From the NCBI GenBank assembly GCA_964555565.1, contig CAZKTF010000031.1, positions 1-21,045 on the forward strand: a stretch of 21,045 nucleotides of DNA. Direction: 5' to 3'. A program made the translations under genes and the position numbers. This DNA comes from CAZKTF01 sp964555565 (GTDB taxonomy: Bacteria > Planctomycetota > JAJSAM01 > JAKLKS01). The notes below the pieces were generated by a model, which was not told the origin of the DNA, did not search any database, and worked only from the letters and a program-made list of their open reading frames with translations. Below, piece by piece: positions 1 through 7,183 of this stretch (positions within the stretch are counted from its first letter, which is position 1; every line of letters starts with the position of its first letter).

Positions 1-1916
1 CGCAACCGCCGTCGCTCGTGGACCTCTTCTCGGAGGCCTTCGACACCGAGATCGTGTTCGCAGGGGACGCGTCCCTCGCCCGGGACCTGGGCGGCGCCAT
101 GGAGACGGGCCTCCGGGTGCTCTCGGTCACGATGTCGGGAGGTCCCCGCCGAGGCCAACCCGGCGCGCCGCCCGCGGGGAAGGACGCGGCGGCCCGGGCC
201 GCCGGGCTCGCCGACGCGATGGAGAAGGTCCGGACCCCCTCCTTCGTCCTCGCCGCGCGCGTCCGCTCCGAGGAGAAGTTCAACCGCTTCTTCGACGAGG
301 CCTTCCGGAGCCTGAGGTCGTCCCGGGCGGGTGGCCCCGGCGGACCGGGAGGGGCGCCCGGGAACGACCCCGCCCGACCGGAGGTCTACTCCGAGGTGAA
401 GGTCGGCTCGCGGACTTTCCGCCGCCTGCGCGCGAAGGTCGGGGAGCTGATGCCTCCGCGGCAGCTGGACGAGGCCTTCGCCGAGACGGGTCCCATGGCG
501 GGGGTGCCGGCCGCGGACAGGGCGCGGATGATGCGGGCGCTCTCCGAGATGACCGCGGTCGCCCACCTCGGCTTCCTCGGGGAGTACCTCGTGCTCACGG
601 TCGGGCCGGACGACCGGCTCCTCCGGGCGATCGTGGACCGGCAGGAGGGGCGCGTCCCGTCCAGCCTGGCGGCCGCCGGGAGGTTCCGGATGCTGCGCGA
701 GAGGATGGGGCCGGACACGCTGCTGGCGACCACCGTGGACATGGCGAGGTGGCGCTCGGAGGTGCGGGACCGGATGATCTCCCTCCTCGACGACCTGCTC
801 GCCAACTCCTCCGGCGCCGGGGAGGAGGAGGTCGCCCTGATCTTCCGCACGCTCCGCAGGAGCCTCGGGATGGAGTCCCTCGCCCCCTACGACACGATCC
901 AGGGGATCTGCTGGAGGGACCGGGGGATCCGGGGCGAGGCCGTCGGGACCTTCGCCGCGGGCACGACCCCGCCGGAGGCCCGGGCGACGACGATGCCCGC
1001 CCTCGTCCCGGTGGACGCCTACGCCTACCTCACGGTGCCCTCCCCCGGGTTGCCCTCCTTCACCAACGGGATCGAGATCCCCCTCATGGTCCCCCTCTCG
1101 ATGAACCGGCGCATGGCGGAGTCGTTCCGGGAGTCCGACCCCGACACCGCGAAGGAGTACGAGGCCCGGGCCGCGGCCGCGGACCGGGCGCTCGCGATCT
1201 TCCGGGACCGCCTCCCCGCGACCCTCACCGGGGAGACCCTGCTCCTGTTCGGCAAGGAGGTCCTGTGCTCCTTCGATCGACCCGGGGACAGGACGACGGA
1301 GATCGTCGTCCCCACGGCCGCCGCCGTGGCCCGCGTGAAGGACCCGGCCGGGGCGCTGGCCCTCTGCCGGGACCTCGTCCCGGCGATGGCCGAGGCCTTC
1401 GGGGGGGAGGCCTCCGAGGGGACGGCGCTCCGGCGGAGGGACATCGACGGGGTCGAGGCCTGGGAGATCCCGGTGGGGGTCTCGATCAAGACCGGCTTCC
1501 ATCCCCACTTCGCGGTCGTCGGGGACCTCTTCCTCTTCTCTTCCTCGAGGGAGCTGACCGGGTCGATCCTGGCCACGCGGAAGGGTGCCGCACCCTCCCT
1601 CACGACGACCGAGCGTCACCGCCTGCTCTCCGACGTGCTGGACCCGAAGGCGTGCGAGTGCGGGTTCTTCGACGTCGAGGGGTCCGTGCGGGCGCTCCGT
1701 CGCACGGCCGACTCGATCCTCCGGATGACGGAGGGCGAGCTCCCGGAGGACGCCGACCCGTCCATGGTCGAGAGCCAGAAGCGGACGCGGGACTTGATCG
1801 GCGCGGTGGCGGACTTCTTCGGGACGATGCGGACGGGGGCCTCGTCGCGCGTGCGGGAGGGCGGCCGGGACGTGTTCCGGTCGGTGCTGGTCGTGGAGGA
1901 CCTGCGGCCGAGGTAG
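1..1916 (+). CDS. Hypothetical protein, C-terminal part (5' end outside window)
   Basis: The reading frame is open from the first full codon at position 3 to a TAG stop, so this is the 3' part of a longer gene. The GTG at 18 is only an internal codon. About 637 residues are visible. I do not recognise a named family with confidence. The chain alternates short segments of the kind 'FLGEYLVLTVG' and 'HFAVVGDLFLFSSS', each followed by a helix. This resembles the repeated layout of large uncharacterised secreted proteins of the DUF3352 type, but that is an impression and not a match. No catalytic motif, zinc site or membrane span is evident in the visible part. A Gly/Pro/Arg-rich insert lies near residues 105-125. 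The gene ends 7 bp from the convergent glycosyltransferase gene, with no visible terminator between them. The coding frame is secure; the function is unknown. Confidence 0.75.
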   Translation, partial: QPPSLVDLFSEAFDTEIVFAGDASLARDLGGAMETGLRVLSVTMSGGPRRGQPGAPPAGKDAAARAAGLADAMEKVRTPSFVLAARVRSEEKFNRFFDEAFRSLRSSRAGGPGGPGGAPGNDPARPEVYSEVKVGSRTFRRLRAKVGELMPPRQLDEAFAETGPMAGVPAADRARMMRALSEMTAVAHLGFLGEYLVLTVGPDDRLLRAIVDRQEGRVPSSLAAAGRFRMLRERMGPDTLLATTVDMARWRSEVRDRMISLLDDLLANSSGAGEEEVALIFRTLRRSLGMESLAPYDTIQGICWRDRGIRGEAVGTFAAGTTPPEARATTMPALVPVDAYAYLTVPSPGLPSFTNGIEIPLMVPLSMNRRMAESFRESDPDTAKEYEARAAAADRALAIFRDRLPATLTGETLLLFGKEVLCSFDRPGDRTTEIVVPTAAAVARVKDPAGALALCRDLVPAMAEAFGGEASEGTALRRRDIDGVEAWEIPVGVSIKTGFHPHFAVVGDLFLFSSSRELTGSILATRKGAAPSLTTTERHRLLSDVLDPKACECGFFDVEGSVRALRRTADSILRMTEGELPEDADPSMVESQKRTRDLIGAVADFFGTMRTGASSRVREGGRDVFRSVLVVEDLRPR

Positions 1917-1923
1917 CGCCGGG

Positions 1924-2679
1924 TCAGCGCGCCCCCACGGGGGCGTCGGGGTCGAAGAAGAAGGGCGGGCCGAAGCGCCGGCGCCACCAGGCCGCGAGCC
2001 GGCGCGGGCGGAAGGGGACGAGGCCCGCGCGCCGGGCCATCTCCTCGTGGTCCACGCGCCGGTACGGGAGCGGGGTCCCCGAGTCCTCCTGGGACTTGTG
2101 CCCGTGGTGGACGAGGAAGGGCGGCTCGTGGGGCGCGCGCCGGTAGGTCCATCCCTTCGCGTAGGCCCGCGCGGCCCAGTCCGCCGGGGCCCCGTTCCAG
2201 GGGTACCGCTCCGCGTCGAGCGGCCCCACCTCCGCGAGGGCCCGGCGGCGGAGCAGCATGCAGGAGCCGTCCACGGAGCCGAACACCGGGCCCACCCGCT
2301 TCCAGTTGAGGAAGGGGCCCGCGGAGCCCACGGCCGGGTCGCGGTCGAGGACCGCCTTCATGCGCGCGATCCAGTCGTCCCGGAGCACCTCGCAGTCCGG
2401 GTTGAGGAGGAGGACCAGCGGGGAGGAGGGCGACGCGAGGCCGAGCGCCCGGTTGCAGCCGGCCGCCCAGAGGTCGTTGGCCCCGTGGAGGTGCAGGCGG
2501 ATCTCCCCGCGATCCGCGCGCTCCCGCAGCATCCTCCGGGTCGGTTCTCCCGAGAGGTTGTCCACGACGACCACCTCGCGGGGCTCGTGGGTGTGCGCGG
2601 CGACGGAGTCGAGGCACCGCGCCGCCCATTCCGGGGCGTTGTATGTGACGATCAGGATCGAGACGAGCGGGTCGCTCAT
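1924..2679 (-). CDS. Glycosyltransferase family 2 (rhamnosyltransferase-like)
   Basis: This 251-residue protein has a GT-A fold family 2 signature. The N-terminal beta strand and nucleotide site read 'VSILIVTYN' (residues 6-14), then VVVVDN (36-41), then a degenerate DXD motif NPD (93-95) inside 'LLLNPDCEV'. A later segment 'GSCMLLRRRALAEVGPLDAE' is typical of WbbL-like rhamnosyltransferases. Such enzymes transfer a sugar from a nucleotide donor, on the cytoplasmic side, to a growing glycan or lipid-linked acceptor. There is no membrane span; the basic, Trp-rich C-terminus (RRLAAWWRRRFG) may touch the membrane. The ATG start at 2679 is chosen because the family fold begins there; upstream in-frame codons run inside the phosphodiesterase gene. 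The gene starts 7 nt after the stop of that gene and is the last of a three-gene unit. Donor and acceptor cannot be told from sequence. Confidence 0.88.
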   Translation of the reverse strand: MSDPLVSILIVTYNAPEWAARCLDSVAAHTHEPREVVVVDNLSGEPTRRMLRERADRGEIRLHLHGANDLWAAGCNRALGLASPSSPLVLLLNPDCEVLRDDWIARMKAVLDRDPAVGSAGPFLNWKRVGPVFGSVDGSCMLLRRRALAEVGPLDAERYPWNGAPADWAARAYAKGWTYRRAPHEPPFLVHHGHKSQEDSGTPLPYRRVDHEEMARRAGLVPFRPRRLAAWWRRRFGPPFFFDPDAPVGAR

Positions 2680-2686
2680 TCGCGGA

Positions 2687-4282
2687 TCAGACGTACCCGA
2701 GGCCCTCGAGGGTCCTCCGCAGCTCCTCCTCCTCGGCGGCGTCGAAGCCCGGGGCGGAGGCGGCCGGGACGGCCCCGCCGGCCGCCGCCGCGTAGCGGAC
2801 CGGCCGGGCGGCGAGCGCCCCCTCCTCGAAGGCCTCCGCGAGGACCCGCCCGTCGAGCCCCTCGGGCACCGGGGCCCCGAGCGCCCAGAGGACCGTCGGC
2901 ATGACGTCCTCGATCCCGGCCCCCGCGAGGCGCGCACCCCCGCGGACGCCGGGCCCGCGGAGCGCGAGGATCCCCGTGTCGGAGTGGCCCCCCTGCTCGT
3001 GCCCGTGGACGCGCAGCCACTTCCCGTCGTCCAGGTCCCTCCCGATGGCGACCCGGTTCCCCTTCGAGCGGGTCACGACGTCCGGCGCCCAGGGGACCAG
3101 GGGCCCGCGGTAGACCGCCTCCCGCCTCTCCACGAGGTCGAAGAGCGGCTCGGCGGTCCCGGGGAACCGGAGGGCCCTGAGATCGGCGATGAGGCGGTCG
3201 CGAAGCGCCTCGTACTCCGCGCCGGGCGCGACGGTCCCCCGGGGCGCGCGGCCGCGGAGGTTCACCTGGATGCCCCCGGTCTCGATGGAGTAGAGGTAGG
3301 CCTTCGTGCGGTCGGGGTCCACCTCGAGCGGACCGCCCACGCCCGCGAGACCGAGGACCTTGGCGAGGAGCCCTCCGCGGGGGCGGTCGCGCTTGAGGAA
3401 CCCCTGCACGCGCCGGATCTCGGCGTCCTCGGGATCGGCGGGCGGCGCGGCGTCGCGCCGCGCCCGGACCGCGAGCAGCCCCCGCTCCCGGAGCCAGCGG
3501 TTCACGTAGAACTTCACGGGGACGGTGTGGAACCCGTGGTCGGAGAGGAGGACCACGAGGGTCCCCGGCCCCGCCTCGGCCAGCAGCTCCCCCACCGCGC
3601 GGTCCACCTTCCCGTAGTGGTCCCGGACCGCGTCCTCCCGCTCGCGCCAGAACAGGTGCTTGGCCCGGTCGGTGGTGGTGAACACCCCCACGAAGAGGTC
3701 CCAGGGCGCGCGGCGCATCAGCGTCCGCATCACCGCGGAGCCGTGGAGCGCCAGGTCCGCGAGGTGCGCGCGGAGCGCGGCCCGGTCGTCCAGGAGCGCG
3801 GGGTCGTAGTCCACGCGGTAGTTCGGGAACTCCGCGCGGATCTCCTCGCCCAGGCCCGGCGGGTGGGTGAAGGGCTTCCCCTCGGGCGTGAGCATCCCCG
3901 TCACGAGGACCCCTTCGAAGGGCGCCGGGGGCCAGGTGATGGGGACGTTCACCACCACCCCGCGCTTCCCCGCGTCCGAGGCGGCCTCCCAGAGCTTGCG
4001 TCCCCGGATCAGGTCGGAGCGGGCCAGCGTGGGCCGACCCGTGGCCGGGTCCTCCATGACGAAGTCGAAGAGCCCGTGGCGGCCCGGGAGGAGGCCCGTC
4101 ATGAAGGTGGCCCAGGCCGGCGCCGAGACCGGGGGCAGCGTGGAGCGGAGCGGCCCGCTCGCCCCCTCGCGCAGCAGCCCCCCGAGGACCGGGAGGTCCC
4201 CCGCCTCGACCCAGGGCCCGAGGAAGCCGAGGTCGGCCGCGTCCAGCCCGATCACAGCCACGCGCGCCGGGGGCCCGCTCAC
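2687..4282 (-). CDS. Alkaline-phosphatase-superfamily type I phosphodiesterase/phosphohydrolase
   Basis: A 531-residue protein of the type I phosphodiesterase / nucleotide pyrophosphatase group (COG3379-like). All expected two-metal residues are visible: D14 (VIGLDAAD), the nucleophile S53 in 'PPVSAPAWATFMTG', D205 and H209 (TTTDRAKHLFW), D248-H249 (LLSDHGFH) and H433 (GGHSDTG). Known members hydrolyse phosphomonoesters, phosphodiesters or sulfate esters; the substrate here is unknown. No signal peptide follows the start, so the protein is predicted to be cytoplasmic, which is less usual in this superfamily. The C-terminus 'LEGLGYV' is the short tail often seen in sulfatase-like proteins. The GTG start at 4282 is chosen because it overlaps the methyltransferase stop as GTGA, which favours translational coupling. 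The frame remains open far upstream, but that stretch is antisense or out-of-frame noise over the methyltransferase. Placed between a methyltransferase and a glycosyltransferase, it probably acts on a phosphorylated glycan or lipid intermediate. Confidence 0.9.
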   Translation of the reverse strand: MSGPPARVAVIGLDAADLGFLGPWVEAGDLPVLGGLLREGASGPLRSTLPPVSAPAWATFMTGLLPGRHGLFDFVMEDPATGRPTLARSDLIRGRKLWEAASDAGKRGVVVNVPITWPPAPFEGVLVTGMLTPEGKPFTHPPGLGEEIRAEFPNYRVDYDPALLDDRAALRAHLADLALHGSAVMRTLMRRAPWDLFVGVFTTTDRAKHLFWREREDAVRDHYGKVDRAVGELLAEAGPGTLVVLLSDHGFHTVPVKFYVNRWLRERGLLAVRARRDAAPPADPEDAEIRRVQGFLKRDRPRGGLLAKVLGLAGVGGPLEVDPDRTKAYLYSIETGGIQVNLRGRAPRGTVAPGAEYEALRDRLIADLRALRFPGTAEPLFDLVERREAVYRGPLVPWAPDVVTRSKGNRVAIGRDLDDGKWLRVHGHEQGGHSDTGILALRGPGVRGGARLAGAGIEDVMPTVLWALGAPVPEGLDGRVLAEAFEEGALAARPVRYAAAAGGAVPAASAPGFDAAEEEELRRTLEGLGYV

Positions 4283-5172
4283 GCCGGCCTCCGCTGGACG
4301 AGCGCCCCGAAGGTGTAGTGGCGGTCCTCGGAGGAGAAGGCGCGCCCCCAGCGGATCTCCCCCCGCGCCGCGCGCGACAGCCGGCCCCCCAGCCCGGCGA
4401 GGACCCCGTCCCGGCGCCGGTAGTAGCCGGGGTACTCCAGGTAGCGCCGGCCGTTGTCCAGGAACTCCCCGTTGCCGACCACCTCCAGGCCCGAGGGCGT
4501 GACGAACTGCCTCCGCACGTCGGCCGGGGTGTCGATCCGGGCCATGTTCACGGGGTTGGCGTAGTCGAAGGTGATCGCGAAGGTCCCCCCGGGCCGGAGC
4601 TTCGCGCGGATGCCGCGGTTGATCTCCACGCGGTCGTACCGGGGGAGGTGCTCGAAGACGCACACCGAGTAGATCCGGTCGAGGCTCCCGTCCGGCACCT
4701 CGAGGCGCCGCATGTCCATGGCCCGCGCGCGGAGGTCCCAGCCCATGGCGCGGCCGACCTCGTTGGCGTTGGCGCAGAGGTCCTCCTGGAGGTCGATGGC
4801 CAGGACCCTGGCCCCGCGGGCGGCGAGGACGCAGGAGAAGACCGAGGAGGCCCCGCCCATGTCGAGGACCGCATCCCCCGCGCCGGCCGGGCATCGCGAG
4901 AGGAGCCAGGCGGTCTCCCAGAGGAGGAACCAGGGGACCTTCGCGTCGTCGGGGTTCCCCGGCCAGGGGGCGTAGGAGGCCCCGCGGTTCAGCCGCTCGA
5001 AGCGGTCGTTCGGCTCCTCGAGCCTCCCGAACCAGGAGGAGTACCGGAGGCCCTTCGTCCGCAGCGCCTCGATCACGCCGTAGACCTCGCGCACCACCGC
5101 CTCGCATTCCGGCCTCGCCAGGTCGTCCCGGTCCATGGTGCGGTTGAGGGGTTCGGGGGAGGGCGGCGGCAT
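4279..5172 (-). CDS. SAM-dependent methyltransferase (class I)
   Basis: This 297-residue protein has a Rossmann-type methyltransferase core. Motif I is 'VLDMGGASSVFS' (102-113), the acidic residue that binds the SAM ribose is D127 in 'VLAIDLQ', and the post-motif strand is 'LRPGGTFAITFDY'. A 'CVFEHLPRYDR' segment (171-181) occupies the place of motif II/III. About 95 residues precede the core and form a separate N-terminal region. The first ATG (5172) is preferred over the ATG at 5136: neither has a Shine-Dalgarno sequence, but 5172 lies 6 nt after a TACCCT -10 hexamer with a -35 at 17-bp spacing, as expected for a leaderless message. It is the first gene of a unit with the phosphodiesterase (4-bp overlap) and a glycosyltransferase, so a sugar or glycolipid methylation role is plausible. 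The acceptor is unknown. Confidence 0.85.
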   Translation of the reverse strand: MPPPSPEPLNRTMDRDDLARPECEAVVREVYGVIEALRTKGLRYSSWFGRLEEPNDRFERLNRGASYAPWPGNPDDAKVPWFLLWETAWLLSRCPAGAGDAVLDMGGASSVFSCVLAARGARVLAIDLQEDLCANANEVGRAMGWDLRARAMDMRRLEVPDGSLDRIYSVCVFEHLPRYDRVEINRGIRAKLRPGGTFAITFDYANPVNMARIDTPADVRRQFVTPSGLEVVGNGEFLDNGRRYLEYPGYYRRRDGVLAGLGGRLSRAARGEIRWGRAFSSEDRHYTFGALVQRRPA

Positions 5173-5178
5173 GGGGGG

Positions 5179-5207
5179 AGGGTAGCGGGCCGGCCTCGCC
5201 GCTCCAA
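5179..5207 (-). promoter_or_regulatory. Predicted promoter of the methyltransferase operon (leaderless type)
   Basis: Read on the minus strand, TTGGAG (5207-5202), a 17-nt spacer and TACCCT (5184-5179) are followed by six C residues and then the ATG at 5172. The spacing puts the expected transcription start on or next to the ATG, and no Shine-Dalgarno sequence is present. This is inferred from sequence only. The divergent glycosyltransferase gene starts 95 bp away on the plus strand. Confidence 0.5.
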
Positions 5208-5267
5208 GGGTCGGGAGGTCGGCGTTTCTTCTCCCCCCGCCCCGGCCGTTCCCCGATCCTCTCTCCC

Positions 5268-6176
5268 GTGCCCGAGGTCCTCGTCACCGCGATCACGCCG
5301 ACCTTCAACCGCGCGCGGTACCTGGCGCAGGCGATCGAGTCGGTCCTGGAGCAGGGCTTCCCCGGGCTCGAGCACGTGGTCGTGGACGACGGCTCGACGG
5401 ACGACACCGAGGCCGTGGTCCGCCGCCACGGGGACCGGGTCCGCTACCACCGCCAGCCCAACGCGGGGCAGAGCGCCGCCTGGAACACCGCCCTCTCCCT
5501 GGCGCGGGGGGAGGTGGTGGCGTTCCTCGACTCCGACGACGCGTGGCTCCCCGGGAAGATCGCGCGGCAGCTCCCCCTCCTCGAGCGGGAACCCCGCGCG
5601 GCCCTCCTCTACGCCGACGTCCGGTACGTGGACGGCGAGGGCCGGCCCATCGCGGAGCCCCGGCTCCCGCGCGCGACCCCCTCCGGGAGGGTCCTCAGGG
5701 ACCTCCTCGCGGACAACTTCATCCGCACCCCGACGGTCCTGGCCCGCCGGCGGCTCCTCCTCGAGGCGGGCGGGTTCCGCCCGGAGCTCGTGCAGGGGAA
5801 CGACTGGGACATGTGGCTCCGCCTCGCCACGCGCCACGAGGTGATCCACGACCCCGTCCCCTCGGCCCTCTACCGGCTCCACGGCGACCAGATGGTGGCC
5901 GACCGATGGAAGCTCGCCACGGCGCGGGTCCGGATCCTGGAGGACCACCTGCCGCGGCTGGAGCGCGAGGCCCCGGAGGCCGTGCCCGCGGCGCGCAAGG
6001 CCCTCGGGGACCGCCTCCTGCGCGTCGCGAAGCTCCACCTCCGCGAGGGGCGACGCGAGGAGGCCCGGGCGCTCGTGGACCGGGCCGTGGCGCTCGCGCC
6101 CGGGCTCAGGCTCCGCGCGCTCCGGATGCGGCTCCAGGAGGGGGTCCGTCGCCTGCGGCGGCCGCGGCCCTCCTGA
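5268..6176 (+). CDS. Glycosyltransferase family 2
   Basis: This 302-residue protein has a classic family 2 GT-A domain over about residues 5-215. Its motifs are 'VTAITPTFNRARYL', the nucleotide-site 'VVVDDGSTDDT' (37-47), 'PNAGQSAAWNTA' (64-75) and the metal-binding DXD as DSDD (88-91) in 'VVAFLDSDDAWLPGKI'. The acceptor-side segment 'QGNDWDMWLRLA' contains the acidic residues expected to act as base (an ED-like motif, here NDWD). The last 90 residues are helical and Arg/Glu-rich, resembling a TPR-like tail (AKLHLREGRREEARALVDRAV). There is no membrane span. The start is a GTG with no Shine-Dalgarno sequence; a GATCCT hexamer lies 7 nt upstream. It is divergent from the methyltransferase-phosphodiesterase-glycosyltransferase unit, so it probably serves the same glycan pathway. 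Donor and acceptor are unknown. Confidence 0.88.
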   Translation: MPEVLVTAITPTFNRARYLAQAIESVLEQGFPGLEHVVVDDGSTDDTEAVVRRHGDRVRYHRQPNAGQSAAWNTALSLARGEVVAFLDSDDAWLPGKIARQLPLLEREPRAALLYADVRYVDGEGRPIAEPRLPRATPSGRVLRDLLADNFIRTPTVLARRRLLLEAGGFRPELVQGNDWDMWLRLATRHEVIHDPVPSALYRLHGDQMVADRWKLATARVRILEDHLPRLEREAPEAVPAARKALGDRLLRVAKLHLREGRREEARALVDRAVALAPGLRLRALRMRLQEGVRRLRRPRPS

Positions 6177-6218
6177 TGCCGGGCCCGGGGTACGCGGGTC
6201 CGCGCCGCCTCCCCCTGC

Positions 6219-6224
6219 TAGGAT
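6219..6224 (+). promoter_or_regulatory. Possible -10 hexamer (TAGGAT) before the secreted-protein gene
   Basis: TAGGAT ends 7 nt before the ATG at 6232 and overlaps the alternative ATG at 6223. If used, it gives a nearly leaderless message starting at 6232. No convincing -35 is visible at 16-18 bp. The AGGA inside the same sequence could instead serve as a ribosome site for the same ATG. Confidence 0.3.
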
Positions 6225-6231
6225 GGAACCG

Positions 6232-7179
6232 ATGAGGAGCGGACTCCGCCGCACCGTCCCGCTCGTCGCGCTGCTCCTGCTCCCCCTCGCCGCGGTCGCG
6301 GAGGAGGGCAAGCCCGAGGGCGGAGCCCCCGCCCCCGCACCCGCCCCCGCGAAGCCGCCCGGGGACGCGAAGCCGCCGGCCCCGGCCCCGGCCGAGCCCC
6401 CGAAGCTCCGCGCGGACCCCAGGGCGCGGGCGCTCCTCGAGAAGGCCGACGCCCGGATCTACTACCCCGTGGACGCGGGGCTGAAGACGCTCAACGCCCG
6501 CATCGTGGCGGAGAGCCCGCGGGTCGGGATCCTCTCGGGGGACCTCGAGTTCACGGCTCCCGACGCCCTCGCCGTGAGGGCCGCCGCGGACGTCCCGGAG
6601 GCCCTGCGCGGGGACGTGCAGCAGCGGCTCACCGCCGCCGCGTGGACCTTCGTCCGCCGGAAGCTGGCCGTGCCGACCTCGGACAGCCACATGGACTACC
6701 GCGAGGAGGACGGGCACGGGGTCGTGGTGTTCGAGACCGCGACCGGGCCGGCCGCGGGGCAGGTGCGCCTCCTGCGCTTCCACCCCGAGACGGGACTCCC
6801 CACCACGGCGGAGATCGGCCGCGGGGGGCGCGTGGTCCGGACCCTCTCCCAGGCGTTCGAGCTCCGGGGCGATCGCTGGCGGCCGACCGTCAGCACCCTG
6901 GAGGAGCGCGGCCGCTCGGGGCAGCCGGTCCGGACGGAGAGTCGGCTCGAGTGGATCGACGCGGGCGGGATCGACCTCCCGGTCCGGGTCGCCCAGCGCA
7001 ACGGGGACGGGTCCACGCAGACCATGCGCCTGGAGTCCCTCGTCGTGAACGGGAAGCCGGTGCCGCTCCCGAAGCCCGCGCCGAAGGACCCGAAGGAGAA
7101 GGAGGGGGCCGGCGCGACCCCGGCGCCGGCGAAGGCGGAGGAGAAGCCGCCCCCGCCTCCCCCCGCGGAGCCGAAGTGA
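6232..7179 (+). CDS. Secreted protein of unknown function with Pro/Ala-rich ends
   Basis: 315 residues from the ATG at 6232; an ATG at 6223 would add MEP. The later ATG is preferred because it gives a standard signal peptide: basic MRSGLRR, then a hydrophobic VPLVALLLLPLAAVA, with cleavage expected near AVA-EE. Residues 25-60 are a low-complexity Pro/Ala/Lys linker. A folded region of about 200 residues follows, rich in predicted beta strands (ILSGDLEFTAPDAL, GVVVFETA, GQVRLLRFHPETGLP, QTMRLESLVVNG). A second Pro/Lys/Glu-rich tail ends in five prolines and AEPK. The alternating strands recall periplasmic lipoprotein-carrier-like (LolA-type) folds, but I cannot support an assignment. There are no cysteines and no lipobox, so it is probably periplasmic and soluble. 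It follows the plus-strand glycosyltransferase by 55 bp and ends 4 bp from the convergent DNA glycosylase gene. Confidence 0.75.
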   Translation: MRSGLRRTVPLVALLLLPLAAVAEEGKPEGGAPAPAPAPAKPPGDAKPPAPAPAEPPKLRADPRARALLEKADARIYYPVDAGLKTLNARIVAESPRVGILSGDLEFTAPDALAVRAAADVPEALRGDVQQRLTAAAWTFVRRKLAVPTSDSHMDYREEDGHGVVVFETATGPAAGQVRLLRFHPETGLPTTAEIGRGGRVVRTLSQAFELRGDRWRPTVSTLEERGRSGQPVRTESRLEWIDAGGIDLPVRVAQRNGDGSTQTMRLESLVVNGKPVPLPKPAPKDPKEKEGAGATPAPAKAEEKPPPPPPAEPK

Positions 7180-7183
7180 CTCT

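Noticed and set aside
18..20. GTG at 18 as the true start of the first gene
   Set aside because: The frame is open to the window edge with no stop, no ribosome site precedes the GTG, and no signal peptide or family start follows.
4283..5407. Upstream extension of the phosphodiesterase frame across the methyltransferase gene
   Set aside because: The methyltransferase frame has clear SAM-binding motifs over the same bases; the extension is low-complexity shadow sequence.
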